Source of the DNA: Prochilodus magdalenae
Taxonomy: Eukaryota > Chordata > Actinopteri > Characiformes > Prochilodontidae
NCBI GenBank assembly: GCA_024036415.1
Contig: JAMWET010001656.1
Span: 389,501 to 453,500, forward strand
DNA length: 64,000 nt
Direction: 5' to 3'
Shown here: positions 13,299 to 26,074 of the stretch, one piece after another
Position numbering within the stretch: the first letter of the stretch is position 1
Layout of the letters: every line of letters starts with the position of its first letter
Notes under the pieces: generated by a model
The model's database searches: none
Seen by the model: only the letters and a program-made list of their open reading frames with translations
Told to the model about the DNA's origin: nothing
Position numbers and translations under genes: made by a program

Positions 13299-14787
13299 GA
13301 TAAAAAGTCACAACGATGACTGTCAAAGGTTAACAATCCTTGTTGAGTGGTTGCAGTGCAGTCTAAGCTTTTGGTTGAATTTGGATTGCAGTAACCGTAT
13401 TTGAAATATGGTTAATAAAGGAGGAGAGCATTAACCACAGTAGAACCAAGGCAGACCAGGTGCCAGCTGGACCATTTTAGCTGTCAAATTTGTTAATGCT
13501 GCTTTTCAGCAGAAACGGCTGGTTGGAGTTAAAGCATTCTGGAATGTGCAAAGAGTTTCCGTTGTGCTAACCTCTGTCTGCCCCCAGTGTGCTTACATTT
13601 AGAGGCACTTGTTTGCTGAGTTGAACCACTTTGCCACTGTCCACTGTTTGAATAGCTTACATGATGGGGTCTGAACCTAATTGTTTTAAAGAAGCAATGG
13701 GAAATAAAGCTTGGTCTATAATAAGGCTTACCAAACCTTTCAAAAGCTCTGATTAACTCAAAAAATTTCACACAGATTTTTATGTTGCCATCTTTACTTT
13801 CAACTGCTTTCATTTGTCAAATGTTTTTAGGCAAGATTTCTGAAGAGTCATAAACTGCCTGGTGCTGTAAGGATCTGTAGATGCTAAGGATTCATGTTTT
13901 GTTACAATATAGAATGCCCAGTGGTGTAAACAATACAGTCATTAAAGGATAAGGAGATTTAGGATCAGTATCCATAATCTCCTCCCACTGCTTCACCTTT
14001 TTAGTTTTTTCCCCCACATAATATAGTCTTATATGTTGCTTAATAAAGTGAAGGATGTCATATATTTTTACAACAACCACAACAAATCCATTTATATTAG
14101 TTTTGATACATTTATTCCACTAATGTCTAGTAAATTCCAGGCATTTAACGTTTTTGGTTAGATAGAAGGAATAGCTTTGGTCTGTCTTTAAAAACTTTGT
14201 AAGCATAGAAGCACTAATTGTATTTTAAAATTTGGAAAGGTTTTGTTTAGACTTTAAATTGCCCCTCCCCTGGGCTAAACCATTAGTGGCTTGAGGTAAT
14301 ACTGGAGTTCACACCCTTAGTTTGCTCTTTCCCACCTGTTCTGTCCTCCCCTCCTCTTCTACAGAGGTTGGACACACCCAGGTAGGTAAAGCTAAGATGA
14401 ACCCTTCAGTCACCTTTTGACCATTATCTTACACAGTTAATTAGTTTACAGGTAAGTATACATGATCTGTACTTATTCTGTGATGTGTACCGTACCTTAC
14501 ATCATCACAGCCAGGTATAAGAATTTTGATGTAGGACTCGATGACTAAACATTTTACACAGTTTACATCTTCTCAAGGCTGTGAAAAGATAAAACAAGAA
14601 ACCTTTTTCCTTTAAGAGAGCAAACAACAAAGTTCTCCCTTTAATTGGATTGAGCTGTCAAAAAAGTTTCTCTCACACTGTTAAACATAGATATATTTCT
14701 CACCACCACGGGAGGAAGAGGAAATCTGGGAAAATCTGGATCTTATGTCCATGATGGGAATGATCCCACTGTGACAGTAATAGAGTC

Positions 14788-15309
14788 AGTTTACTCAGAA
14801 GGAAGCGCTGGATTGCAATGCTATTGAAAAGGAAGATAAAGGTTACCAGAAAAGACTGAAGATACACATACAGAAGCAGTGTCTCTCAGTGTGGTGTTGG
14901 CCACCATATTTGCTAACGCGACATGCCAGACGTCTCGACAAGTTGTAGATGTTCCTGATGATGTCCTGCAAAAATACCCATGAGGCTTGAATATTCTCAG
15001 AGTCTGGCACAACACCATTGCAGTCTTTGGCGATAAGGTGTTGAGAGCAGTCATCGCAATGGTCTGCTTACATGTAGTTCTATGTTGTGAAGCGATCTGC
15101 TAATTATGCTGGTGCTAACAGTAGACCCATGGAGGGCATCAGTGCTCACTAAATGTCCGCCATAATCAGAGTGTGTCAGTCAAGTAAAATGATAAGGTCC
15201 GTCCTTGCTTACATCACATGCATGGCATGTGAGTCATTCCCATATCTCACAATGTAAAACCTATCCACCAAGTTTCATTTCTCTCAGTTAATTACTTCTG
15301 GGTGCAGCT
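14788..15309. repeat. MITE-like repeat, copy A
   Basis: Shares several blocks with 54838-55266, including GATAAAG-TTACCAGAA, ACACATACAGAA, AGTGTCTCTCAGT, GCTTGAATATTCT and AAGTTTCATT. It ends in TCTGGGTGCAGCT, which pairs with an inverted, weaker start near 14788. No coding capacity. Family name not recognised. Confidence 0.55.
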
Positions 15310-16714
15310 ATTTATGCAACAATTCATTTGATGATGAATGTATGCACTGCTTGGTGCACCCTGTCTACTCGGTGTTTTCTCATCTACTGCTCAGACTTCT
15401 TTCAGAGGCTGCAAAGTGATGAATATGTGGATGAACGCTCCTACTCTTTTGAAGTCACAGTCACAGTCTAATAGCCAAGTTTGTCACAGATTTGAAAGCA
15501 GATATCTTTTCTGATTGTTAAGGGTACCGGGTCATTTAATCATGCCCTTGGTGTGTGTAAATAAATAAATAAACTCTTGTTTTTGAACAAATAAGTAAAT
15601 AAATAAACTTGTGGGAGCTGTCCAACCAATGTGTTGCTCAATAAAGAACCTGCTAATAATGAATTTAAATAAAGAAATGTATTTAGCCAAATAATCAACT
15701 CACCCTAAGCACCCTGACTTGTGTAGTATTGCATAAATGCGTTTCTAAACCCTAAGGCATCATAGGCTTCTTCCTCTTTTCAACTCATCCAACAGTTTCC
15801 CCAAATATCAGAGCTCTGCAGTAGCTTCATTAGAAACATTAACAGTAAGGAGCAGTTGCCTTAATGGTCTCTGGTGTAAAGAGTCAAATGAAATGCTTTT
15901 TGTGCTGCTGGGTCTAGAGTAGTGCAAGAGTAAAAGAGATATGGAGAGGACAAGAAGAACATAAACTGTCAAGGCAGATATCATATAGTAAAAAAAAAGA
16001 AATTTGGATCGCCCTGGCAGTACTTTTTATTAAGAAAAAGGGCTGATTATGATGTTAGTAATGCTACGACTTTTTGTCTGCTTGGCATTTTCTGTTCATC
16101 ACTGTTCCTTCTGCCAATAAAAAGAGGACAAGATGCATTTGAAAAAAGAAACATAGACAAGCAAGTTTCTTTGGGTTTGTAGATTGTGATGTGCCCCTGG
16201 TTTACACTGCTAGCCTTGATGGAACAAGAAATACAGAAAAACATTTTAAGTTAGGGGCAGGCTTGCAGACATTCTTGTCTGTGGCCTAAAACTGGACAGC
16301 CAAAGTGGGTTTTGCATTTTGTTTCTACCGAGGGTAGGCCAGCAAGTTTTTTGCAAGTTTACTTTTGCAAGTTTGGCAAAAAATGCTGAGCATTGTCAAG
16401 ACCTTTGAGTTGAAGAAATAGCCCACGTTACAGTTTTCATCTTCTTTTAGTCTTTACTTGCCTTGAACCATGCACTGCTCTTTTAATGCTAGGACTATTC
16501 AGGCATTTTCAGGGGAGTGACTTTAGAAGGATTCCATTTTCCAGCCGTAGCCAGGGATCAGAAGAATTTCTCCCTATGTTAAAGGTGTAAAGACATAGAT
16601 AGAAGTAAAAATAGACAGCATCCTAACAAACTTCTCTCTCATCTCTTTGTCTTTTGAGTTTTTGATAGTTATATTAAATTATAGCACAACTTGTGCATTT
16701 GTATCTGTGATATC

Positions 16715-16800
16715 ATGATAATAAGTAAAAATATCGTGGTATGATATTTTTACCACATCACTCACCCCCACATATATACTATTTGAGATGTATCATACTG
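16715..16800. repeat. AT-rich palindromic dispersed repeat fragment
   Basis: TAAAAATATC and GATATTTTTA flank a 7-base loop, followed by CACCCCCA-type sequence. This resembles a common fish repeat with an ATATCGTGATATGATATTTT-like core. Short and degenerate. Confidence 0.3.
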
Positions 16801-16993
16801 TGAATCTGCTGACAGTCCCCAAATCCCTGCAATATATGCTGTAGGGATTGTTTTCCATCTAGAAAACATGAACTAGTCAAAATGTTGCCTACTTCTCCTT
16901 TGGGGCCAACATTGTGGGGCGTTTTTACTGTGAGGAGAGATACTAGGGAATAATTTCTATATTTCTTATTTGCTGTGTGTGTTTGTGTTTCAG

Positions 16994-17045
16994 AACCTAG
17001 ATCAGTTCAAAACATCTGCTGAACAGTTCAGTGCTGCTGCCAAAG
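16994..17045 (+). pseudogene. chchd6: chchd6-like exon: linker before the CHCH domain
   Basis: Short exon-like piece after a good acceptor (TTTGTGTTTCAG). Phase 0 gives NLDQFKTSAEQFSAAAK, matching the CHCHD6 linker pattern NAEMYKLSSEQFHEAASK. It follows the coiled-coil piece in the expected order and strand, 11.2 kb downstream. No GT donor follows the match. The bases there are AAAGGACTAAGG, which look like a consensus donor AAAG/GTAAGG with two bases inserted inside the GT. The frame runs on to a TAA at 17066-17068. The match is short, so it depends on order and context. Taken alone it would be weak. Confidence 0.55.
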
Positions 17046-19834
17046 GACTAAGGCTAATTTTAGTCTAAAAAGTTATTTTACTGTGTTTACCATTATGTTG
17101 TAAAATTCAGCTATTGGTTCCATTCTGTTATCTGTCAAGCACATTATAGGTCTAGTAGGAGGACAAACTGGGGATTAGAAATAGCATTACATACATTTCT
17201 TCTTGCTTAAAGATATGTTCACAACACATTAGTCAAGATTTGAATTATTTTTTAAATAATTTATTTAATAAATATTCCCATTGTGAACCAAATGCAAAAT
17301 GTTGGGAAGAATGTTTGCCTCATTGTCCATCTCCACTAATTTTAAAAGTTTTCTGTGAATGTTTGAGAGCTAAGGAGTTGCGGTAATTTTAAAGCAAAAT
17401 ATTTCTTCTTCTTCTTGCATGTTGTAGGATTTCAGATGCTTGACATTTTGGGCTCTGATGTTTTGTCAATTGTCAGTTTTTTTGGTTTGTTTCAGATTCT
17501 GCAGTTCTGGTTCTGCAGACAGTCCAGTTTATCACCTACACTCTTTTACTACAGAGCCATGCAGTTGTAATATATGAAGAATATGGTTTGCAGAAATAAC
17601 CAAGGCATTCAGTGAAAAAAATGTCCCCATTTTTTTCCTCCATTGATTCCCCATTTTTGATGATCTACTTTTATGTATCATTTGATCACATGAGCTGCTG
17701 TTTACAATGCCTGTGAATTTCATGATAAATGGACCAACAGAAATGGCCCAAAAGTCACTAGGAAAAGTCTGGTTCCATTGACTTATATTAGATTTAAATT
17801 GGGTTTTGGCCTCTTCTGTAAAGTTGCTATTTTGGAGATACTTGTTTTTCTTTGGACAGCGATGATATATTTGTTCAGCATTGGCTCCTGCACAGATGTG
17901 CCAGCCACCCATGCCATGTGCACTAAGGCCCCCTCATACCATCACTGATGCTGGCTTTTTTAACTTTGTGCTTGTAACAAGCTGGATGATCCCTCTGGAC
18001 CTGGAGGCTCCATAATTTTCACTTTGTATCCTTTTTTAATTAGATTAAGCCTGGAGAAGGAAGCCACATTTTTAAAACCTGTTTACACATGAAATATATA
18101 TAGTTTTAGTTAAATATTGGCTTAATTTTATTTGCACATTAGTCTGTTTTCATTAACGAATGCACCGTATTCTAGCTTTTTAGCAAATGGGGTTGTAAAA
18201 ACACTTTTGCATGTTTTATTGTTTGCCACTAGAAGACTTGCCATCCACGTTGGCCATGATGAATTAATCAAAGAAGAGGAAAGATAAAGTCTGTGATTCT
18301 GTGGTTGCGGCTTTTACAGTGGTGTGTAAAAGTCCTTAAAATGTCAAGAAAAAAGTTTAATTTATACATAAAAAAGAAAGACATCCAGATCAGACTTAGT
18401 GATGGTATATGGTAACCATAAGCTTTGTACAATAACTCCACACAAGGTGTCAATCTAGCTACTAATGATATAACAGAAACGGCATGTTCCAGACATACAA
18501 CATGTGACACCTTTGGAGATTTTGAAGATCATAGTCATCACAGAAAGCATAGCTTTACAATGCTTTATGATATACCAGCATTAGTGCATGATTTTCAGAA
18601 ATCCCCACTATATGTAGGTGAGCTTTGGAGGTTGCAGACACTGACTGTAATCCCTCTATTTCTGCACAAGTTATGCTTTATCCCATCCATCAATTGCTGA
18701 AAAGACACCTCCTTATAAGTACCATTAGAAAAAAGGAGACTTCTGAAGGAATGGGAAAGAACCACCATATGATCACCACTGACTTGGATATCACCCCTGA
18801 TATTATTCATAGAATGAAATGATATTACACACAGAATGAAAATAAATCAAGAAATAAATGCTTCTTGGACTGTAAAACAAACCAGGGAAGAAGACTGGAT
18901 GTACATTACCATTACTACAGAGATGTAGTGCAGAAGCAGCAGGAGAGGCACTTAATATGGATTATTATTCTCTGATGTTAACCCTTTGCCCTGGCTGACA
19001 CCTCAACTTTACAGTTCCAACTTTCTCTCTCCTGCCTGTGTCTGTAGCCAACCCTGGAGATTCAATTGCAGTTGAAATTTTTTGACACCAATTTGTTTTC
19101 ACCTGTGATGGGCACACGGTAATTCTTTGTCTAGGCTGACATGATATATAACACTTTCTGTAATTAATGCTGATTGTGATTCTCCTGCCATTTCACATTT
19201 GCTTGAACCACTGCTGTCAGTCGTTCTAATTTTTTACCTACTTTTGTCCTCAGAATACTCTTGTATTTCCTTCTAATGATTACAGAGTAGAAGTCATTGG
19301 ATGCCACACAATAATTATTTGTTAATATAAAAGTCATTTTTTCTCACGATCTTATTTTTTGAATCTTTATATTTTCATCCCTAGTGGCAGAAGTACAGTA
19401 ATTAACAAGTATGTAATTAATTGATTTTTAATAGGGATGCAAAATGATTTTTGCAATTAACCATTCAAGGTGCCAGTATGGAAGTACTAAACTATTCATG
19501 TATCATTGCATTTATAGAGAGTAAATAAATATCAACCATCAACCAATATAATACCAACCAATAAATATGATTGATTTTATGTTTTAACAGGACTTTACAA
19601 AATGAAAGTTTTGCTCTTATTTGTAAGTAATTACATATGTCATGTTATACTTCGCTACTCTGAAATGCATGTGCTTTAATGTGGGCGTGTTGCCAATGAT
19701 ATAACTAAGAAGACAGAGATAGTATGACTTATATCTCTAAATTGCCTAGGCTGATGCTAGGTCCAGAAAGAATAAGAGGGAGTTTCACAGATTTCTAATA
19801 TTTTACAAAGTTCTACATGTTTGCATCCTTCCTT

Positions 19835-20010
19835 TTAAATACCACACATACATAAAACAAGCATAAAACATACAAGTACAACATTCCCATAACCAAACCA
19901 TACATTTTAATATCTTAGTTTTTAATGTATGTGAAAACAGATACATACACACAATAACAATCACTACAGATAAAAAGGCTGACCCTCAAAGACCTGATAA
20001 ATTTGAAAAA
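19835..20010. repeat. Low-copy dispersed repeat, copy 1
   Basis: Collinear with 21515-21640: TACCACACA-ACATAAAA, ACAAGTACAACATTC, TGTGAAAA-ACTGATAC-CAC-AACAATAAC/C, CCTCAAAGACCTGAT. Diverged and non-coding, origin unknown. Confidence 0.45.
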
Positions 20011-21514
20011 GTTTGATTGTATCCAGTTAGATCATTATAAATGTTTCTGTGTAAATTAGTAATTGTAAAAAGTAATGATTAAACACAAGAAAACACAGTG
20101 CATGTGCCTTACCAACATGAATTGGCAACCATTTCATGTACTAAGCCGTTAGAGACAGTGAGAATTTGGACGTCTGCTTCCTATCACCATGTCTATGAAT
20201 TGTTATTATTATTTTTAAACTTTTTTTCTGGAAAGAGAGCTTTTCATATCAAACCGCTCTGAATGACTTCATATTTACATGTCAACCAATTTAGAAAAAT
20301 CGAGAATATATTTCTCTGACGAACTAATATCTTGACACATCTTCCACTGAAGAGAAAAAACCTGTGAAAGACTCCACCGGTACTGTGCATGTTGTCTGCT
20401 ACATTCCAGGATGCTTTACATACTGCAAAGATGTGCTAATTATTTTAGCACTAGCCTTTGCCTAGTTTAGAGTCATGGTGTACTATTACCATGACTCATT
20501 TAAGAACCCGTTTGAGAGCACTTTTTTTAAAAACTCCTCTTTATTGAACATTTGACTGACACTTATTGTGCATGTGAGTAGTCATTGTCAGTGTACCAAA
20601 ATAATATAATAAATTCAAACTGTTGTAAAAATGAGATTCCATTAGTAATTGTGTAGTATCTGCTAAAATATCTGCAACAGTATTTCATTAAGTCTTTTAA
20701 CTTTGCAAGATTGTATAACCAGACTTGAACTTTCTGTGATGGTTTTGGGACAGTCTCTTCCAGCCAGCCAATCTAATTGTTGGTAATTATATTTATGGTG
20801 TGTCTCATTCAGAGCTTCTACTGGCAGTGTTGCTCTTGTACCTGCTCACTGCTGATGTTTTAATCCCCCCATTTTAATCCCTGAGGGCCATGGCTGCCTC
20901 AAGACCCCCAAGTCATGGAGCATGACCAGTGGCTAATCTCTCCCCGCCCAGTTCAGGCTCTCTCTGCTGTCTGCATCTTTACCACATGGAGCTTTGATAC
21001 AGCCCTGTTTCCACCACTGCCATCCCATTCTCAGCACAAGGCAGTTGGAGAGCTCCAGCTCTAATAGCTACGAATACAAAGTGCTTGCAGCAGGAGAGTT
21101 CAATTTTGACGAGAAGGTAACTGGGGCTGCACATGGCCTCAGCAGGAACTTGGCAGTGTGTCATTGGCAAAGAGTAGGTTCAAGTAATACACCTAGGATG
21201 TGGTATATATTTCTTAATAACTACTCCTGAAATATTTACCTAAGTGTTTGACCGTAATAAAATTGTTATGTCATCTCTGAGGATTCTGCTCATATGGCTC
21301 TTAAACAGGTTGATTTAAGAAAAAAAAGGGTCAACCTGAAGTAAAATTTAAGAAACAATACATATGTATGATGCATGTGTATTACAGTTTTTAAGATTTG
21401 TTCTAAATATTAAAAAAAAGAGGATGTGTCCAGGCTCACAAGTGGTGGACAACATTTCACTCCCGTAGCACCTGGTAATGTTTTCTATTTGTGCCTTGGT
21501 ATCCATTTCCTTCC

Positions 21515-21640
21515 CTTTCAGTACCACACAAACATAAAAAAAACATAAATACAAGTACAACATTCTATGTATACAAATATTTCTGTACATGTGAAAAAAA
21601 ACTGATACGCACAAACAATAACCTTCAAAGACTTGATGTA
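21515..21640. repeat. Low-copy dispersed repeat, copy 2
   Basis: Partner of 19835-20010 in the same orientation about 1.6 kb away. Either a local duplication or two copies of one family. Confidence 0.45.
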
Positions 21641-22004
21641 TGGAAAAAACAACACTTGGTAGCAGTGTGGCTTGGTTTTGTGTGTGGAAATGTAATGGAG
21701 GTAAGTAACAGTAAAGTCACTAATATGTGCAAAGAAAACATACATGGTGTGGCTAGTTTTAAATGTACTTTTTAGATGTAACGGAAAAAAAATCATTTTA
21801 TTCTGTATATTAGTATATTTTGAACATTTTCAGCACACAACAATACTTAGATAATGTCAATAACTGTGATACGGTGTTTTGTTCTCAGTATGATTGTGAT
21901 ATTAAATTAAGTAAAAATCTCAAAATGCTTTGCTTGATTAAACATGCACATTTAGCCATGCTTTTACTTAATATGAGAGGAAACATTCAGCCAGACAGGC
22001 CTTT

Positions 22005-22009
<5 letters not shown>

Positions 22010-22041
<32 letters not shown>

Positions 22042-22054
22042 GTATATATATATA
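22010..22054. repeat. (AT)n run
   Basis: AT dinucleotides with one TAATGT interruption. The 148-residue ORF crossing it is not credible. Confidence 0.95.
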
Positions 22055-23276
22055 GCATAGGCACACCTCTTTATAAGTTCTGCGCATGTTCTACCATTGA
22101 CATTTATGTTTTTCATATGGCTTCTTCCATGCACAAACTTAATATTGGTTTTATTGGGTTCATTTTCAATTATTCTTACACACTCATTTTACTACTGCAA
22201 ACAGCAACTGAAAAAATATTGAGTCAAACAACGGAAGCAAGTGGCCACATAACTCATCATGGTTGAGTTTTTCTGAAGTAAACTTTTCCTCAGCTGAAGC
22301 CAATTAGATTGCCCTGTCTGGGCTTTTCTGTAGTTTTCCTATGGGTGCTCTTTATGATTTCTTAAAAGGAAGGGCCTCATTAGGAGTGCTCTATGGGTGG
22401 GTGGAAAAGTTGGAAATCTTGCCCACAGGTCACAAGCCTGGCCTCACAGGACTCGCAGTTCATAAGGTGTTGAGGCGTAAAGTTGTCATTAGCAAAGGTT
22501 AGTGTTGTGCTGGTATCTCATCCCAAGAGCATTCTGTTGGTGAAGACAAATTACAACCACCAGTGCCATCATTTCTGTCTCTCTGTTATAAAAGCCACTC
22601 TGAGCCTGAGTTTATCAATGGTTAAAACAATAGTTGAACCATCTCTTTTTAGAATGGTCTTATCAGAATAAATTACATTCTCTGAGTGCACTGTGTCAAA
22701 ACTTCCAGAGCACTGCTTAACTAAATGTTTTGTTATAGGAGGATGCTTCCAGAAAGCATAGCTAAGGTTTCTGGTTATCGACAGATCTCCAAGATGTCAG
22801 GAGCATTAGTGAGCACAAGTGGCCATGTTTAATTTGAGTAAGTGCCACATAGTTTTAATGGTTTGATTTAAATGTGGAACATTTTTAGGCTCTCACCTCA
22901 AAGTGATATACTGTATTTTGTGATGTGTATTGTGTGATGTCCACAGATGATATGATTTATGAGTTACCGTGACATAGGTTTTAATAAATCCAAGCAGACG
23001 AAATATAGACAAAATCATATTTACATTACAAAAAACATTATATTAAAACCATGTGTTATGAATGTTGTAATTGTATGGCCCATCCCTAACTACAAGTGGT
23101 ACAATTTAAGTAGAGCCTCAAAGAAACAAAAAGCAAATATATAAAACAGAACACTGTGCATAACCAGCATACTTTTTCATCTGTCCACCTGTCTAGTAGG
23201 GTTAACACGGTTGGTGGGATGTGGACGGGTGGGGTCTCTAGGTTTGTTTTGAAGGAAAGGGGAGTTTCTAGTGTTT

Positions 23277-23402
23277 TCCGCTGCAAGAAATTCTTTCTAT
23301 TTCTTTTTATCTCTACTTCTTTCTGTACCCTCTTTTATACCAACTTGCCCTCGCTCACTCTCTCCCTTTCTCTCGGTCTTGCTTATTCTCTTTCTCTCTC
23401 TT

Positions 23403-23460
<58 letters not shown>

Positions 23461-23520
23461 CTTCCTCACCCTTGCTGTCTTTTCTACTTTCCTTCTCCTC
23501 TCTCTTTCCCTCTTTGACCT
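23277..23520. repeat. Polypyrimidine tract with (CT)n core
   Basis: The + strand is almost all C and T, with a clean CT run about 23408-23456. Ser/Leu-rich ORFs here are artefacts. Confidence 0.9.
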
Positions 23521-23589
23521 GTCAACCTTAAGTGGGGCCTATCGCAGTGGAAACACCAGCCCCTGCAGGTAAGATTGTGTTGAGGTGTA

Positions 23590-23840
23590 GAGGTGGGCAA
23601 TCGAGGGAGGGAGGGGGCTGGGGAGGTGGAGAGAGAGGAGGCCCCTGCTCAGTCAATTGAAAAGCTGTCAGAGTGCAAGTAAGCCCCTCGAAGGAGAGTC
23701 TGCAAGATAAGACAAGGTTCTCATCTGGCAGCTGAGCCGAGTGAGGTCAAGGCAACACTGACTCTAATCTAGTTAATTTTAGACCCAGGATTCAAGAAGA
23801 ATGCCAAGTTGAACTCCGAGCTGATAAGGCTTTGCGTCGT
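23590..23840. promoter_or_regulatory. Possible conserved noncoding element
   Basis: Balanced composition unlike its AT-rich neighbours, free of simple repeats after about 23640, with no ORF and no repeat family seen. It includes TCAATTGAAAAGCTGTCAGA and CTAGTTAATTTTAGAC. This is an impression only, since no alignment is possible here. Confidence 0.2.
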
Positions 23841-24839
23841 GCACTATCAGAGTTAAATTTGTGTTCCCCCATTTTTTTCAGGTTGTTCTTTATTTATTTA
23901 AGCCTCTTGCATGGTTTTTCATTATGCCAAATACTGTATCCAAAGTTATATACACTGAGTTGATGCTGTTGTCATAATTCTATAGCCTTGTTTTTCTTCT
24001 GTTCTGGCAAAAATTCATTTAGCAATTATTGCTTAATTAATAGAAAGTCTCCACACCAGTATCTATGTTTTAACAGCCACTGCTGGTTCTTCAGTGCTAC
24101 ATAATGAGCTTGTTGCTAGAAGTTTTAAAACTCATGCTTGTATGTACACTCTGTGTTTCTAAGTTAATTGAATCGTTTGTAGTTGCTTTATTTCAGTTTG
24201 TTTCATTTCCATATTTTTTATTTCTCTTGCTGCTATTTAATCTCTGCTTAGTCTCTGAAGCTTAGCTTTGTTCTGTAGCTCTGTGCTCCGTTAAGAAGAT
24301 TACATGTAATAGGAAAAATTCTGTAATTAACATTTTAATGTTTAAGCACCCTGTTATTTATTTACAGATGTAAAACGTGGGAATGGGCATTGCTTTAACA
24401 AGCAAGGCTTAACCTCTTCAAAGCAGCTGCATTCAGATCAGCTAATATTTTTATTAACGACCTCTCTTTAGTTTGGTGCAGTTCGCTTCAGTTTGGGCTT
24501 GGCCAAACCAATTTTCTGCCCCAGGCCCCTTTAATAAAGCCTGTGTTCTGTCAGGAGCCTTTCTCTTTCCTGATGAAGGCAGTTTATTATAAGTTAAAAG
24601 AGAGCTTCTTATCTAACTGAACATACATGACTACAGTACTCTTTCGCCACTTTCAATGTAATTAAAACAAAAGCTGGCTTTAGCTGCAAGTAAAAACCTT
24701 GGAATCATATATGTGCGGCCGCACCAACACATGTAGATGTGGTATTGATGGAAGTATATTTCCTCTTTCCCTCTTTCCTCTTGTCGCCATCTGCTCTCCA
24801 TCATTAATAAGAGCAGAAACTCTGAGAGAGGCTTCAGCA

Positions 24840-25090
24840 GCGTATCTTAGCTTGCGTCAGTGCAGCGAAAGTCATTGATGTGTTTTAATTGAATCGGTGG
24901 GTATGACTAGCAAGTGGAATTCGAGTCAAACTGAGCCTTTTAAATCACCTTTCAATTAAGCCCGTTGTCAAGCGATCTTCTGAAAAAAGCTGTTGCGTTG
25001 CAGAGAGGGTGGAGGAGTTCATTTGGCTTAATCAATCAAGCATCATTCAGGTTGACACCTGTGCAGTGAATTTCCCCACTTTTTCTCAGA
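24840..25090. promoter_or_regulatory. Possible conserved noncoding element
   Basis: A non-repetitive stretch with several homeodomain-type ATTA cores (TTTTAATTGAAT, TTTCAATTAAG, GCTTAATCAATCAAGC). It lies in the presumed intron before the CHCH-domain exon. Weak, composition-based call. Confidence 0.2.
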
Positions 25091-25741
25091 GTTTACAGCG
25101 GTAACTTCTATTCCAGAGTGTTAAATTGCAGTTTTGTTTAATCTGTCTGTCTGTCTCTCTCTCTCTCTGTCTCTCTCTCTCTTTCTCTCTTACACGTCTC
25201 GTGTTCTCTCTCAATGGTAATCAGTAACCAGTATTTTTGGCATTGATATAAAAAGAATTACGTTGTTTGTAGACGTTTGCCATTATGTGCATACACACAC
25301 ATTTCATTTACGCTCAGTTTAACCAGTTTATCAGGTATACAGGTAGAGGTATACTATATGCATCATATCATAACACTCTCATTAATCACATCATTACACT
25401 CTCCATTCAATTTTCCTGCTACCTTCTGGCCTATGCATTAATGGGAAGCTGACCACTGACCACATATTATTTAAGTGGTGAACCATTTTCAGCATACTAG
25501 TGGAATTTTTCTATTGTGCTGGAGGAGTGTATGAAGCACAGCAGTATTCCATTTGCTTTTTTTCTGTCCATCTCCGTATGTTTTGAGGTCATTAGTATGC
25601 ATAAGTGTGCATGCATCTCATTCGGTCAACCTAGTGAAGCTTTTAGTGAAAAGTTATTATCCACATACAACCCAGACACAAAACACCCATTAATGCATGG
25701 TGTAAGCAGTTTCTTTTTTTCTTTCTTTTTCTTTTTGTTTT

Positions 25742-25870
25742 GATGCCAATAGCATGTCAAATAAAGTTGGGACAGGGACAACAAACGCTGGAGGAACATT
25801 ACACAACTAATTAGGTAATTGGCTACAGGTGGAGAGATACAACAGTGCATTTGATTATGGCGTCAGCAGA
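25742..25870 (+). mobile_element. Tc1-type 5' end fragment
   Basis: ATGCCAATAGCATGTCAAAT, AAGTTGGGACAGGGACAACA and ACAACTAATTAGGTAATTGG follow the 5' untranslated pattern of the same old fish Tc1 family as 6690-7670. Only about 130 bp remain. Confidence 0.5.
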
Positions 25871-26074
25871 TTGACTTTTTTTCTATGGTCATGAGTATTG
25901 TTTCAGCATATGTCATGTTTAAGTGGTCCTTCACATGTATACAGGCAATCTGTTTGAACTGAATTAGCGTTATTCTGTATGGTTTGTTAATTAATTTTTA
26001 ATGTTGTAACATGCAGTTATTTTGCCTTTATATTCCTTCCACGTTTACCTTTTGTCTGTGTTTGACCTGTACAG

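Larger units (their letters stand above)
5764..16993 (+). other. Large intron-like stretch between chchd6-like exons
   Basis: About 11.2 kb with no convincing coding sequence. It holds an old Tc1 remnant (6690-7670), an AAT microsatellite (8654-8715), the large inverted repeat (12175-13298), and one MITE-like copy (14788-15309). The rest is AT-rich with no recognisable gene. The role as intron is inferred from the flanking exon matches. Confidence 0.5.
17046..26074 (+). other. Large intron-like stretch before the CHCH-domain exon
   Basis: About 9 kb without convincing genes. It contains a pair of related repeats (19835-20010 and 21515-21640), an AT run (22010-22054), a polypyrimidine/CT tract (about 23277-23520), two stretches of conserved-element appearance (23590-23840, 24840-25090), a CT tract (25141-25192) and a Tc1 end fragment (25742-25870). 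Longer ORFs here follow simple repeats or look random. Confidence 0.45.

Noticed and set aside
17532..17912. 126-codon ORF on -
   Set aside because: No domain recognised and no supporting context; within chance.
20470..20497. 10-bp inverted repeat GAGTCATGGT / ACCATGACTC
   Set aside because: Too short to separate from chance in 64 kb.
21820..22266. 148-codon ORF on +
   Set aside because: It runs through an AT repeat (Tyr/Ile repeats) with no domain or splice context.
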